From Profftia tarda (GTDB lineage: Bacteria > Pseudomonadota > Gammaproteobacteria > Enterobacterales > Enterobacteriaceae): DNA of 64,000 nt. Below are positions 45,291 to 55,486 of the stretch, in pieces. The notes under the pieces were generated by a model. The model was given only the letters and a program-made list of their open reading frames with translations. It made no database searches and was not told where the DNA came from. Position 1 is the stretch's first letter; each line of letters begins with the position of its first letter. Position numbers and translations under genes: made by a program. The stretch covers positions 682,001 to 746,000 of the forward strand of contig NZ_LR890047.1 in assembly GCF_904848675.1 (NCBI RefSeq). The letters are read 5' to 3'.

Positions 45291-47327
45291 TTATCGGCTC
45301 AATATCCTGATCATCTCTCTTTCATTAATAACTGGAATTTTTAATTTTTTAGCTTGATACAACTTGCAACCTGCTCTTGCGCCAAAAATAACAATATCGG
45401 TTTTCTTGGAAACTTTGCTAGTAATGGTTGCTCCTAAGGCAATGAGAGTATCTTTGACTACATCACGAGTCATCAAGTTTAGGGATCCTGTTAATACTAC
45501 TGTTTTGCCTGCAAAAGGGCTTGGAATATTATTATCAATAATTACAGGCGTATCAGACCAGTAAATTCCAATATCAGGGCCTAATAACTCGTCGATCACT
45601 TTCTGATTCTGCTCTTGACTCAGAAAATGAAACAGGTGTTCTGCAACTACTCTACCGACGTCCTTCACGCATTGCAGGGCTTCAATATCAGCATTTCGCA
45701 AAGCCTCTAAGGAACCAAAATATAATGCAAGATTCATCGCTGTAGCTTCCCCTACTCTAGGTATTCCTAAAGCATATAAGAATCTTGCCATTGTAGTTTT
45801 CTTAGACTGTTCTATAGCTTGAAGTAAATTAGTAGCAGACTTAGAACCTATGTGCTCTAACCCAGATAGTATCAGTGCCGTCAGGCGATATAAATCGGAT
45901 GGAGTATTGACATAACTTTTTTCAACTAACTGGTCAATTATTTTATTAGCAATACCTACTACATTCATAGCTCGGCGTGAAACAAAGTGTTTAAGTGATG
46001 CTTTACGCTGAGCACTACATACCAAGATACCAGTACAACGCGACACTGCTTCTCCTCTAATGCGCTCAAGGTCAGAATTACATACTGGACAACGCCGCGG
46101 GAAGGTAATCTTCTGTGCATTACTAGGGCGTCTATCCTCCAGCACGCCGACTACCTGTGGGATAACATCTCCAGCACGGCGCACAACAACAGTATCCCCA
46201 ATACATAATCTCAAACGCTGAATTTCATCGGCATTATACAAAGTAGCATTACTCACAATGACACCAGCAACTCTAACAGGCTCTAGACGAGCAACAGGTG
46301 TAATAGTGCCGGTACGTCCTACTTGAAAATCAACACTGTTTAAAACAGTTATTTGTTCCTGAGGAGTGAATTTAAATGCTGTAGCCCAACGAGGTGCACG
46401 TGCCATAAAACCAAGCTGTTTTTGTATCGCAAAATTATTTACTTTAATAACAACACCGTCAATATCAAAGTCTAGCGTCAAACGTTCTTTCTCAGCTTGA
46501 TGACAAAATTTTATTACCTCATCGCTACTATTACATAATTTTATATAATTATTTACTGGTAGTCCCCACTTTTTGAGCTGCTGCAAGGATTCATAGTGAC
46601 CTCCTGGTAACTCGCCATCTTTAAACAAACCTAGACCGTAACAAGAGAAAAGTAGAGGACGTTTAGACGTAGCCAGTGGATCTAGCTGACGCAATGATCC
46701 TGCAGCTGCATTCCTTGGGTTTGCAAAAACCTTCTTGTTGGCGTGACGAGCTTCTTCATTTATTGTCGCAAAACCGGCTAATGGCATAAAAACTTCTCCA
46801 CGCACTTCTAGACGGCGCGGAATATTATTTCCTTGTAAATTCAAGGGAATACCACGGACCATCTTTAGGTTAGATGTAATATCTTCTCCTATAGTACCAT
46901 CACCACGAGTAGCGCCTCGCACCAGCAGACTATCTTCATATAGCAGACTCACAGCCAAACCATCAATCTTCAATTCACAGCAAAAAGTCAACGGTTCTGT
47001 AGTCTTCAGACGTGTATGAAGACGTTTCTTAAAAGATAAGAAATTATCTTCGTCAAAAATATTATCCAAGGAAAGCATAGGCACTTCATGAAGAACTTGT
47101 CTGAATGCAGCAAGAGGAGATCCTCCTACTAGCTGAGTTGGAGAGTCACGGGGTATCAAGTGAGGATAACCTTGCTTTTCTATAAGACGTAGTTCATGCA
47201 TTAGGCGATCGTATTCAGCGTCAGGAATCTCTGGTTGGTTTAACACATGGTACTGATAAGCATGATATCGCAACTTAGTACGTAGATCCTCTAGTTTTTT
47301 AAAGTGCTCTACAGTAGTTGGAGTCAT
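45291..47327 (-). CDS. ligA: NAD-dependent DNA ligase
   Basis: LigA seals nicks in replication and repair using NAD+. It has 678 residues (E. coli 671). The adenylation domain has catalytic Lys120 in CELKIDGLAVS, followed by an OB fold (VDFQVGRTGTITPVARLEPV), a Cys4 zinc finger (CPVC...SRCTG...CSAQRK), helix-hairpin-helix repeats and a C-terminal BRCT domain (GKTVVLTGSLNLMTRDVVK). All domains are present. It follows zipA in the same direction, as in E. coli, with a 70-base gap. Confidence 0.97.
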   Translation of the reverse strand: MTPTTVEHFKKLEDLRTKLRYHAYQYHVLNQPEIPDAEYDRLMHELRLIEKQGYPHLIPRDSPTQLVGGSPLAAFRQVLHEVPMLSLDNIFDEDNFLSFKKRLHTRLKTTEPLTFCCELKIDGLAVSLLYEDSLLVRGATRGDGTIGEDITSNLKMVRGIPLNLQGNNIPRRLEVRGEVFMPLAGFATINEEARHANKKVFANPRNAAAGSLRQLDPLATSKRPLLFSCYGLGLFKDGELPGGHYESLQQLKKWGLPVNNYIKLCNSSDEVIKFCHQAEKERLTLDFDIDGVVIKVNNFAIQKQLGFMARAPRWATAFKFTPQEQITVLNSVDFQVGRTGTITPVARLEPVRVAGVIVSNATLYNADEIQRLRLCIGDTVVVRRAGDVIPQVVGVLEDRRPSNAQKITFPRRCPVCNSDLERIRGEAVSRCTGILVCSAQRKASLKHFVSRRAMNVVGIANKIIDQLVEKSYVNTPSDLYRLTALILSGLEHIGSKSATNLLQAIEQSKKTTMARFLYALGIPRVGEATAMNLALYFGSLEALRNADIEALQCVKDVGRVVAEHLFHFLSQEQNQKVIDELLGPDIGIYWSDTPVIIDNNIPSPFAGKTVVLTGSLNLMTRDVVKDTLIALGATITSKVSKKTDIVIFGARAGCKLYQAKKLKIPVINEREMIRILSR

Positions 47328-47397
47328 TATATAGTTATTGTTAATGATAAAAGATTAATTAAAGAATATAGCATAATAGGATTTGCATCCTATTGCA

Positions 47398-48363
47398 TTA
47401 CTTTAGAGTTTTTAAAAATTCACGTATATGCACTTTATAGAACTCTAGTTTCTTAGGAGTGAGGATGTTACGCTCATCATCTAGCACCACACCCCCTAAA
47501 TCATTAGCTATACGCTGTGCGGATTGCAGCATCAACTTAAAGTTTTGATTAGCATCACCATAAGAAGGCACCTTCATAAATAAGGCAATGCCTGGAGTGC
47601 TAAACATAGCCATATTATTAGGATCGAAATTACCCGGTTTTACCATATTTGCCATGCTAAATAGCACCGGGCCACTACCTGATGGGTTTAGATGACGATG
47701 AAAAATATTCATGTCGCCAAAGTGAAGTCCATATTGTAGAACATTTTGTAGTAAAACTTCACCTATAAACACACTATTCGGCTGTGCCGCAACGTATAGT
47801 GCGAGCACTATATCAGTAACCTCTTCAAGATCCCCTGTATCTTCCCCTTTATTACCAACTGAAAGGGAATGTAGGGTATCTTCTTCAGCAACACAAATAA
47901 GATCCTGGCTAGAGTGAATCAAATCTTCTACCGACTTTAAATAACCACTTATATTATTCGATTTTAGATGATTATGATTGTTATTTAGGTCGCCTAAAAA
48001 CAGATCCCTTAGTTTGTTCTGTTTCTTAATATCAGAACTTGGTTGCATATTAGAAGTAACAGGAACAGATGATACATCTACATCCTTAGAAATATCATTT
48101 TGATAATAATCATTCTGTTTAGAGGTTTGTGCATGTTTTACAAAATGACGCAATTTATCGCGGGAACTATCAAATTGTATTTCATTTACCCCTTGATCTA
48201 TTTCACTTGGTGACTGTTCGTCACAATATTCTTTTATTCTTTTATTTGGATAATCACGAAATAATCGATAATATTCTTTACGACTAGTCCACAAGCCGTG
48301 CAGTACCAGTGCTATAATAGCAGCAGCACCAACAACAATTAAAATCAGACGCAAATCCTGCAT
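47398..48363 (-). CDS. zipA: Cell division protein ZipA
   Basis: ZipA anchors FtsZ to the inner membrane. I start at ATG 48363 (M-Q-D-L-R-L-I-L-I-V-V), which matches E. coli; in-frame ATGs at 48387 and 48417 add residues without a ribosome site. The product is 321 aa (E. coli 328). A membrane segment at about 4-25 is followed by charged RKEYYRLFRDYPNKR, then a variable linker (about 50-180) rich in Asn/Ser/Asp rather than the Pro/Gln-rich one of E. coli, and the C-terminal FtsZ-binding domain with FGDMNIFHRHLNPSGSGPVLFS and VPSYGDANQNFKLMLQSAQ. Confidence 0.95.
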   Translation of the reverse strand: MQDLRLILIVVGAAAIIALVLHGLWTSRKEYYRLFRDYPNKRIKEYCDEQSPSEIDQGVNEIQFDSSRDKLRHFVKHAQTSKQNDYYQNDISKDVDVSSVPVTSNMQPSSDIKKQNKLRDLFLGDLNNNHNHLKSNNISGYLKSVEDLIHSSQDLICVAEEDTLHSLSVGNKGEDTGDLEEVTDIVLALYVAAQPNSVFIGEVLLQNVLQYGLHFGDMNIFHRHLNPSGSGPVLFSMANMVKPGNFDPNNMAMFSTPGIALFMKVPSYGDANQNFKLMLQSAQRIANDLGGVVLDDERNILTPKKLEFYKVHIREFLKTLK

Positions 48364-49471
48364 CGTCGCAATCTCTGTTGTTTTCATACTATTGCCAAAA
48401 TGGCAAACCCTTAACAAATCAATCTATCAAACTAATAAGACGAGAATAGAATTTACAGTAATATCTACATTAAAAATTAGTTGTTCTAATTTTATAGCAA
48501 TTTTGCATGAGAAAGAATTTTATCTATGATAAAAATCGCTACGATTTATTAATATAGCAGAAATACAGTTCAACATCAGTCATTGAAAAAGTATTTTTAC
48601 CCAATTAAATATAAAAATATCCTAAATAAAAAATTGCATTTTCATCTTTAGAAAAGACGAGTGATTAGTTTACCACTTCAATGATGAAAGATCTTTGTCA
48701 TCCAATATTATGATATTAATACCTTATATGAATTATTACTATAAATTATATTTTAACAATCAATAATTAGTACTAAATATTATAATAGCACAGTTTATTA
48801 AAAGGCTGATTCTAAGAAAGAACTTACAGTCTATCCGATCCTACTGGTTCTTTATTTTACACTCTAGTATGCTGCTACATAGCATATATGCACAGAGCAT
48901 AAGTGCATACATTTATGAATAAAAATTATAAAAAATTTTTTTATTAGCATTATCAGTATAACAGATATGCGATATAAAAAAATAATTTTATATGTAGTAA
49001 TAGTGAACAGATAATAGATAATTTACTACAAGTTATATTATTGATTATATTTGTTACTTATATCGCTCAAATTATATACTAATTCTAATGTTAAGCACAG
49101 CAATAATATCAACTAAATAATATACTTGAACTGTTTGATAAACATAAGTAATATTTGATTGATAAAATCTTTATATAATAAAGAGATAACTGCGAAACAA
49201 GCAGAGGTATAATTAACATTATAGATATTGCATACTGTCTAGATTTAATAACCATAATACTTATTATAGCATTATGCTTATACGATGATATCGTCTGTTA
49301 TAGAAGCAGTCTAGAACTAACAAGACAAAATACTACGAATCAGATTATTACGAATATTTCCTTCTCCAGAGAAACTTTAAATGCATTAAATTAATCTTGA
49401 GAATCAAGGACAATCCTCTAACTTATTCATTATTAATTTCTTATTGACATAAACATATAATATTTATTTAC
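48364..49471. other. 1.1 kb spacer between divergent zipA and cysK; cysZ missing
   Basis: E. coli has cysZ (sulfate permease) here. I see no frame with its membrane segments. A 7-bp hairpin TATGCAC-agagcataa-GTGCATA lies at 48887-48909. The rightmost part holds the cysK promoter. Confidence 0.55.
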
Positions 49472-49500
49472 TTAACTACATATGCTTATTTGTGTATAAT
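49472..49500 (+). promoter_or_regulatory. Sigma-70 promoter of cysK
   Basis: TTAACT (49472-49477) and a perfect TATAAT (49495-49500) are separated by 17 bases. Transcription would start near 49507, 36 bases before the cysK ATG. A TTGACA also occurs at 49444-49449 without a matching -10. A CysB site cannot be judged by eye. Confidence 0.65.
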
Positions 49501-49542
49501 AAAGTAATCTTTTCTGTCTTTAATAGAGTCAACGTGCCCGCC

Positions 49543-50487
49543 ATGAGCAAGATTTTTCAAGATAACTCCCTAACAGTAGGTCATTCTCCTCTTGTTCGAT
49601 TAAATCGTATCGGCAATGGTTGTATTTTAGCAAAAGTAGAATCCCGTAATCCTAGCTTTAGTGTGAAAGACCGCATCGGCGCCAATATGATCTGGGATGC
49701 TGAAAAACGTGGTCTCTTAAAGCCTGGAATTGAACTGGTTGAATCAACTAGCGGAAATACTGGTATCGCTCTCGCGTTTGTAGCTGCGTCTAGAGGCTAT
49801 AAAATAACGTTAACAATGCCTGACACCATGAGTCTTGAACGTCGTAAACTTCTTGAGGCCTTAGGCGCAAAATTAGTGCTAACCGATGGTACTAAAGGCA
49901 TGAAGGGAGCTATCTCAAAAGCTCAAGAAATAGTTGCTTCTAATCCAGATCGCTTCCTTCTACTAGAACAATTTAGTAATCCTGCAAACCCTGAAATTCA
50001 CGAGAAAACTACTGGACCAGAAATTTGGGAAGATACTGGAGGTGAAGTCGATGTACTGGTATCTGGAGTAGGGACTGGAGGCACCCTTACTGGTACTACA
50101 AATTATCTAAAAAATATCAAAGGGAAAAAAATTATTACTGTAGCTGTAGAACCTGAGACATCCCCTGTAATCACTCAGGCTTTAGCAGGTCAAGAAATTC
50201 AACCAGGCCCACACAAGATTCAGGGCATTGGTCCAGGCTTCATCCCCGATAACCTAGACTTAAATCTAATTGACCGAGTTGAACGTGTTGGCAATGATGA
50301 CTCAATTAAGATGGCCCGACTATTGATGAAAGACGAGGGAATTCTAGCTGGTATCTCATCAGGAGCGGCAGTTATTGCAGCAGTAAGGATTGCTAATGAA
50401 CTAGAATTTACTAATAAAAAAATTGTAGTTATTTTACCTTCCTCTGGTGAACGTTATTTAAGCACAGATTTGTTCGCGATACAATAA
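49543..50487 (+). CDS. cysK: Cysteine synthase A (O-acetylserine sulfhydrylase)
   Basis: This PLP enzyme makes cysteine from O-acetylserine and sulfide. The start ATG 49543 (M-S-K-I-F-Q-D-N-S-L-T) equals E. coli; a GTG 51 bases upstream lies inside the -10 region and is excluded. The product is 314 aa (E. coli 323). The PLP Lys is K42 in SFSVKDRIGANM; the substrate loop TSGNTGIALA and the phosphate loop GVGTGGTLTG are intact. The C-terminus stops at STDLFAIQ, nine residues early. It partners with CysE in the window. A strong intrinsic terminator follows 25 bases after the stop, so it is a single-gene unit. Confidence 0.97.
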   Translation: MSKIFQDNSLTVGHSPLVRLNRIGNGCILAKVESRNPSFSVKDRIGANMIWDAEKRGLLKPGIELVESTSGNTGIALAFVAASRGYKITLTMPDTMSLERRKLLEALGAKLVLTDGTKGMKGAISKAQEIVASNPDRFLLLEQFSNPANPEIHEKTTGPEIWEDTGGEVDVLVSGVGTGGTLTGTTNYLKNIKGKKIITVAVEPETSPVITQALAGQEIQPGPHKIQGIGPGFIPDNLDLNLIDRVERVGNDDSIKMARLLMKDEGILAGISSGAAVIAAVRIANELEFTNKKIVVILPSSGERYLSTDLFAIQ

Positions 50488-50511
50488 TTACAACAGTGAT
50501 ATGAGTATTCT

Positions 50512-50541
50512 AAAAAAAGCACTCAATTGAGTGCTTTTTTT
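50512..50541 (+). terminator. Intrinsic terminator of cysK
   Basis: AAAAAAAGCACTCAA/TTGAGTGCTTTTTTT is a perfect 30-base palindrome ending in seven T, the classic A-tract/stem/U-tract form. It is the clearest intrinsic terminator in the window. Confidence 0.93.
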
Positions 50542-50960
50542 GTACAACATCCTAAATTTTAACCTGCAAATATTGTTCAATTGTCAAGTTTAGTGTAAAA
50601 CGCATTTATAATGATTACAAACAATAAAATAATATCTGTTATTATTTAAAAAAAAAATTTTATCTGGATGCATCAGAATAAAAGTGCTTAACTATATTTA
50701 ATCAAGAATCAATTAAGTGATTCCACTTAGATAAGTCTATTATCTGATTTATTGAGGAAGCTAAAAGCGACATATTTGGTTTGTAATTTTAGATTAATTA
50801 AATGATAGTTATTATCTGATACAAACTTTATTAAATGCATTAGATATAACTATCATATTTGCACTAATATATAAGTTAGATAGCAACTGCAGCAAGATAA
50901 AGTAAGTGATCTAATCTAGATTTTAGCTCACATTTTCATTCAAAATAGTTAAGGAAAAAT
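50542..50960. other. Spacer between cysK terminator and ptsH
   Basis: About 420 AT-rich bases. The ptsH ribosome site AAGGAAAAAT ends it. TTTTAGCTCACATTTT near 50920-50937 holds a TCACA half-site like those of CRP, but no full site or promoter could be confirmed. Confidence 0.4.
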
Positions 50961-51218
50961 ATGTTCCAAACAGATGTCACGATTACTGCTTTACATGGTC
51001 TGCATACCCGCCCTGCTGCTCGTTTTGTTAAAGAAGCTAAAGGTTTTACCTCAGAAATCACTCTAACTTCTCACGGCAAAAGCGCAAGTGCTAAGAGCCT
51101 ATTCAAACTGCAAACACTAGCTCTTACAAAAGGTACTGTAGTAACTATCACCGCTGAAGGTGAAGATGAGCAAGAAGCTGTTAAATATTTAGTCAGACTG
51201 ATGGCAGAACTTGAATGA
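50961..51218 (+). CDS. ptsH: Phosphocarrier protein HPr
   Basis: HPr relays phosphate from Enzyme I to sugar-specific PTS components. It has 85 residues, the E. coli length. The phosphorylated His15 is in LHGLHTRPAA and Ser46 is in ASAKSLFKLQ, both at E. coli numbers. AAGG precedes the ATG. ptsI follows after 53 bases. Confidence 0.98.
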   Translation: MFQTDVTITALHGLHTRPAARFVKEAKGFTSEITLTSHGKSASAKSLFKLQTLALTKGTVVTITAEGEDEQEAVKYLVRLMAELE

Positions 51219-51271
51219 TGATTAAGTCAAATACCTTTAGTGTTAATAAACAAAACAAATGAGACAAGCTT

Positions 51272-53002
51272 ATGATTTCAGGAATTTTAGTATCTCCGGG
51301 CATTGCTTTTGGTAAAGCACTTTTATTGAAAGAAGATGCGATTCAGATTAATAAGACAAGAATAGCGCTTGGTACAGAAGAACATGAGATTGCTCGCTTT
51401 AAATATGGTTGTGATAAAGCATCTAAGCAACTACAAGCAATCAAGATAAAAGCGAGCGAACGCTTTGGTGAAGAAAAAGCTGCAATCTTCGAGGGACATA
51501 TAATGTTATTAGAAGACGAAGAGATGGAGCAGGAAATTATCAATCTCATTCAAGCAAGTAAAATGACCGCAGAAGCTGCAGCTAACGAAGTGATCGAGGG
51601 TCAGGCAAAAGCATTAGAAGAACTGGATGACGAATATCTGAAAGAACGTGCATCTGATATTCGTGATATAGGAAAACGTTTGCTTATGAATATTCTCGGC
51701 ATGAATATAGTTGATTTAAGCGCAATTCAAGAAGAAATTATCTTAGTCGCAACTGATCTTACTCCTTCAGAAACAGCTCAACTGAACCTTAAAAAAGTCC
51801 TTGGCTTCATTACTGATTTAGGAGGACGTACATCACATACTTCTATTATAGCGCGTTCTCTAGAACTTCCTGCAATTGTGGGTACTTCTGATGTGACCCA
51901 AAAAGTAAAAAATGGTGACTTCTTGATTTTGGATGCTATAAACAACAGTATACATATTAATCCGACGGAATCACTAATTAGAAAACTAAAATCAGTTCAT
52001 AATCACTTCGTCTCTGAAAAGAAAGAATTAACAAAACTGAAAGATTTGCCAGCTATTACATTAGATGGTCATCAGGTTAAAGTTTGTGCAAATATAGGTA
52101 CGGTGCGTGATATTGCCGGCGCTAAACGCAATGGAGCCACGGGAGTTGGTCTGTATCGCACAGAACTACTATTTATGGACCGCAATGAATTACCTACAGA
52201 AGAAGAACAATTTCAATCCTATAAAGCAGTTGCCGAGATCATGGGTACCCAAGCTGTAATAGTGCGTACCATGGATATAGGCGGCGATAAAGATCTGCCA
52301 TACATGGAGTTACCAAAAGAAGAAAACCCATTCTTAGGCTGGCGTGCAATTCGCATATGTTTAGATCGCAAAGAAATATTACATACTCAACTCCGGGCTA
52401 TCTTGCGTGCGTCTGCATTTGGTAAGATACGGGTCATGTTTCCAATGATTATTTTAATAGAGGAAATACGCGAACTCAAAGCTGAGTTAGAACATCTTAA
52501 AGAACAGCTTCGTAAGGAAGGGAAAAGATTTGATGAGAAAATAGCGGTAGGAGTTATGATTGAGACTCCATCAGCAGCAACTATAGCACACCACTTAGCG
52601 AAGGAAGTTGATTTTTTTAGTATTGGTACAAATGATCTCACCCAATATACTTTAGCAGTAGATCGTGGAAATAAAATGATTTCTCATCTCTATAACCCTA
52701 TGTCTCCGTCAGTGATAACCCTGATTAAGCAAGTAATCGACGCGTCTCATACAGAAGGTAAATGGACCGGTATGTGCGGAGAACTTGCAGGTGATGAACA
52801 TGCGACATTGCTTCTTTTAGGTTTAGGACTGGATGAGTTTAGTATGAGCTCTATTTCTATACCTGCAGTTAAAAAAATTATTCGTAACTCTAATTTTGAA
52901 GATGTTAAAAAACTAGCAAATGAAGTACTAAATCAACCAACAGTAGAAGATGTGATGCACTTAATAAGCACATTTATAGCAGAGAAAAATATCTGTAAGT
53001 AG
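51272..53002 (+). CDS. ptsI: PTS Enzyme I (phosphoenolpyruvate-protein phosphotransferase)
   Basis: Enzyme I takes phosphate from PEP and passes it to HPr. It has 576 residues (E. coli 575). The phosphorylated His is in GGRTSHTSIIARSLE near residue 189; the PEP-binding barrel has VRTMDIGGDKDLPYM, FSIGTNDLTQYTLAVDRGN and the catalytic Cys region GMCGELAGDE near 502. It is intact. crr (EIIA-Glc), which follows ptsI in E. coli, is absent, so another EIIA elsewhere in the genome must accept the phosphate. A short stem ATAGTG-gaa-CACTAT lies at 53007-53021. Confidence 0.97.
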   Translation: MISGILVSPGIAFGKALLLKEDAIQINKTRIALGTEEHEIARFKYGCDKASKQLQAIKIKASERFGEEKAAIFEGHIMLLEDEEMEQEIINLIQASKMTAEAAANEVIEGQAKALEELDDEYLKERASDIRDIGKRLLMNILGMNIVDLSAIQEEIILVATDLTPSETAQLNLKKVLGFITDLGGRTSHTSIIARSLELPAIVGTSDVTQKVKNGDFLILDAINNSIHINPTESLIRKLKSVHNHFVSEKKELTKLKDLPAITLDGHQVKVCANIGTVRDIAGAKRNGATGVGLYRTELLFMDRNELPTEEEQFQSYKAVAEIMGTQAVIVRTMDIGGDKDLPYMELPKEENPFLGWRAIRICLDRKEILHTQLRAILRASAFGKIRVMFPMIILIEEIRELKAELEHLKEQLRKEGKRFDEKIAVGVMIETPSAATIAHHLAKEVDFFSIGTNDLTQYTLAVDRGNKMISHLYNPMSPSVITLIKQVIDASHTEGKWTGMCGELAGDEHATLLLLGLGLDEFSMSSISIPAVKKIIRNSNFEDVKKLANEVLNQPTVEDVMHLISTFIAEKNICK

Positions 53003-54296
53003 ATGCATAGTGGAACACTATTAACAATATCAATATTATAATGAGAGATTATAATTTAATAAAATACAAAGCAACAACAATTTTTATATTTCTGAAATTT
53101 CTTGCGTAATATATCATATTTATAGAATTTTATTTATAAGATACTTACCTTAATACACATATAGAATATATAAAATATTAGAAATACAATGTATATTTTC
53201 GATAAAGTAAGGTATTGTAATTGAGTTATGAATCTAATTTAGTATCTATACTATTTTCCATAAATAATAATTTTAAAATATTTGCTAAAAATAATAACTA
53301 ATTTATTGAAATCAATATTTTTATCGATTGCTCATCCTCATTCTTAGAAAATATAGGATTACTCTTGCTTTATTAATCATTTCAAATATATAAACAATCT
53401 TTAAAAACTAACTATTTTTTTATGATCGTTATTTTGATGATCTCCTTCTTATTAACATCAAATAGTCCTTGGATTTATTAACTAAAATACAGAATATGAT
53501 ATGCTTATCTTTCTTAAATAAATAATTTCTCAGATACATTACTGTCATAGGATCATAAGAGCTTACTTGTAAATTTTAAATTATGCCCATAAAACATATC
53601 AAGCATATTTCATTAATGCTAAGATCTATTATTATATCTATCAGGAAATAGATGAAAGGAGAAAGTATGATACACAATATGATTAAATATTTTTTGCCAA
53701 CTACTGAGTAAAAGTATAAATTAATATTATTTATAAATGAAAGAAAAATCTATAATGCTAACATTTCTGTTGTTCGCAACAACTGATATGTCAGATACCA
53801 TCACTTAGATATGCTTTAAAATAAAACATAAACCTCATAATATTACGCAACTTGTATTAGGTATTAGGTATTAGGTATTAGAGATATCATTAAGCTGATA
53901 ATGAATTAGGGCCGAGGCAAGATTTTTTCTGCTTATTAATTATATAATCCCTGCTCAATTAGATACTAATATTAATTTAAAGTTATTTTTACCTTTCTAT
54001 ATCAATCCCATATCTCATACTGACTCTTTTGCTAATATTTTTAGGAAAAATAAAGTATATCACACAAATAGTTTATCCTTAATCCATACTATTATTTAGT
54101 ACTGAATTGCGTCTCATATTAATGGTATTAACAACTTACTCTAAATACTGTTGAAGGTAAATTATCATTATACTAATCGCCTCATAGAAGATAATATACT
54201 CAGTATTTTAAATAAGTAGCCCGCCAGATGAGATGTGCTCTATCTTTCTCAGAAAATAATTATGTACATTTAGAGCTATAAGTCTCAATAAACCCA
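53003..54296. other. 1.3 kb spacer where crr, pdxK and cysM would be
   Basis: No frame resembles EIIA-Glc, pyridoxal kinase or cysteine synthase B, so the three genes between ptsI and cysA in E. coli are deleted or worn beyond recognition. It contains the 7-bp tandem repeat at 53854-53881. Confidence 0.6.
53854..53881. repeat. 7-bp tandem repeat GTATTAG x4
   Basis: Four exact, contiguous copies of GTATTAG in non-coding DNA. Such arrays usually arise by replication slippage. Confidence 0.95.
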
Positions 54297-54340
54297 TCAG
54301 AATAAATTATAGTATTTTAACATACTATAATTTATTCTGA
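54297..54340. terminator. 19-bp perfect hairpin in the ptsI/cysA convergent spacer
   Basis: Arms 54297-54315 and 54322-54340 match exactly over 19 bp around the 6-base loop TTTAAC. It starts 52 bases past the cysA stop on the minus strand, so it is well placed to end the cysPTWA transcript. No U tract follows on either strand. Confidence 0.65.
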
Positions 54341-54391
54341 GATATATAGTTAATACATCTTTATCTAAAGAAAAATCTTAAATAAAATTAT

Positions 54392-55486
54392 TCAGGAGAT
54401 TTTTGCGAACTCTACAGTACGTAGGAAAGTATCTCCATCATAAAGGCGTGCACTCAACCAACCAACAAAGTATCGTTCGCCGCGATGAGGGATATTAATC
54501 AAATTAACTGAGGGTATTACTAGGCTTATGGGTTCTAAATCCCATCCTTCAGGCTGCGCTGTTATCTGTTGATAGTATCCACGAGGACTAGCTTCTAATA
54601 CCTGTACTGGAAGGGGGCAACGAATGCTGGCTTCTGAAATAACTTCTATATCCCAAGGACGTAGAAAAATATCTACTTTACCTTGGTAAACAGAAGGAGA
54701 ATCTAATGGCCAATGATATTTGCTTATATAAATATTTGAGCCACGAATTTCGCCACTAACCTTGTTAACTTCACCTAAAAATTCTAATACAAATCTGCTA
54801 TTAGGTGCGCTCCACACAGCGTCTGGAGTACCAATTTGCTCAATATTTCCTTGACTCATTACTACAATTTGATCTGCAACTTCCATAGCTTCTTCTTGGT
54901 CATGAGTCACGAACACACTAGTAAAACCAAGATCTTCATGCAACTGACGCAGCCAACGGCGCAGTTCTTTGCGAACCCGAGCATCTAGCGCACCAAAAGG
55001 CTCATCTAACAATAAAATGGCTGGTTCTACAGCTAGTGCGCGCGCTAAAGCAACACGTTGTTTCTGTCCGCCAGAAAGCTGCGCAGGAAATCGATCAGAT
55101 AGATGTGAAAGCTGCACCCTTTCCAGTAATTCCCCTACTGTATTTTTAATTAAGCTCGAGCATGGACGCATACGTCCATGTAGAACAGTCAGACCAAAAG
55201 CAACGTTGTCAAAAACACTCATATGTCGAAATAGTGCATAATGCTGAAAAACAAAACCAACTCGGCGGTCTCGCGCATGCAAGTGGCTAACATCATTACC
55301 ATTGAATCTCAGATGACCACTGCTTTGCACTTCTAGACCAGCTATAATTCGCAGCAATGTTGTCTTGCCTGAACCAGAAGGACCAAGTAAAGCTACCATA
55401 TGACCAGATGGAATGGTCAGTGAAATATCATTTAGGACTTTAGTTTTATTAAAGTATTTGCTTACATTTTTAACTTCAATGCTCAT
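54392..55486 (-). CDS. cysA: Sulfate/thiosulfate ABC transporter ATP-binding protein
   Basis: This ATPase drives CysTW sulfate/thiosulfate import. It has 364 residues (E. coli 365). Walker A is GPSGSGKTT near residues 35-43, the signature is LSGGQKQRVALARALAVEP, Walker B is ILLLDEPFGALD, and the switch His is in FVTHDQEEAMEVAD. The C-terminal regulatory domain of the family follows. The ATG overlaps the cysW stop (ATGA), so translation is coupled. It is the last gene of cysPTWA on the minus strand. Confidence 0.97.
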   Translation of the reverse strand: MSIEVKNVSKYFNKTKVLNDISLTIPSGHMVALLGPSGSGKTTLLRIIAGLEVQSSGHLRFNGNDVSHLHARDRRVGFVFQHYALFRHMSVFDNVAFGLTVLHGRMRPCSSLIKNTVGELLERVQLSHLSDRFPAQLSGGQKQRVALARALAVEPAILLLDEPFGALDARVRKELRRWLRQLHEDLGFTSVFVTHDQEEAMEVADQIVVMSQGNIEQIGTPDAVWSAPNSRFVLEFLGEVNKVSGEIRGSNIYISKYHWPLDSPSVYQGKVDIFLRPWDIEVISEASIRCPLPVQVLEASPRGYYQQITAQPEGWDLEPISLVIPSVNLINIPHRGERYFVGWLSARLYDGDTFLRTVEFAKIS

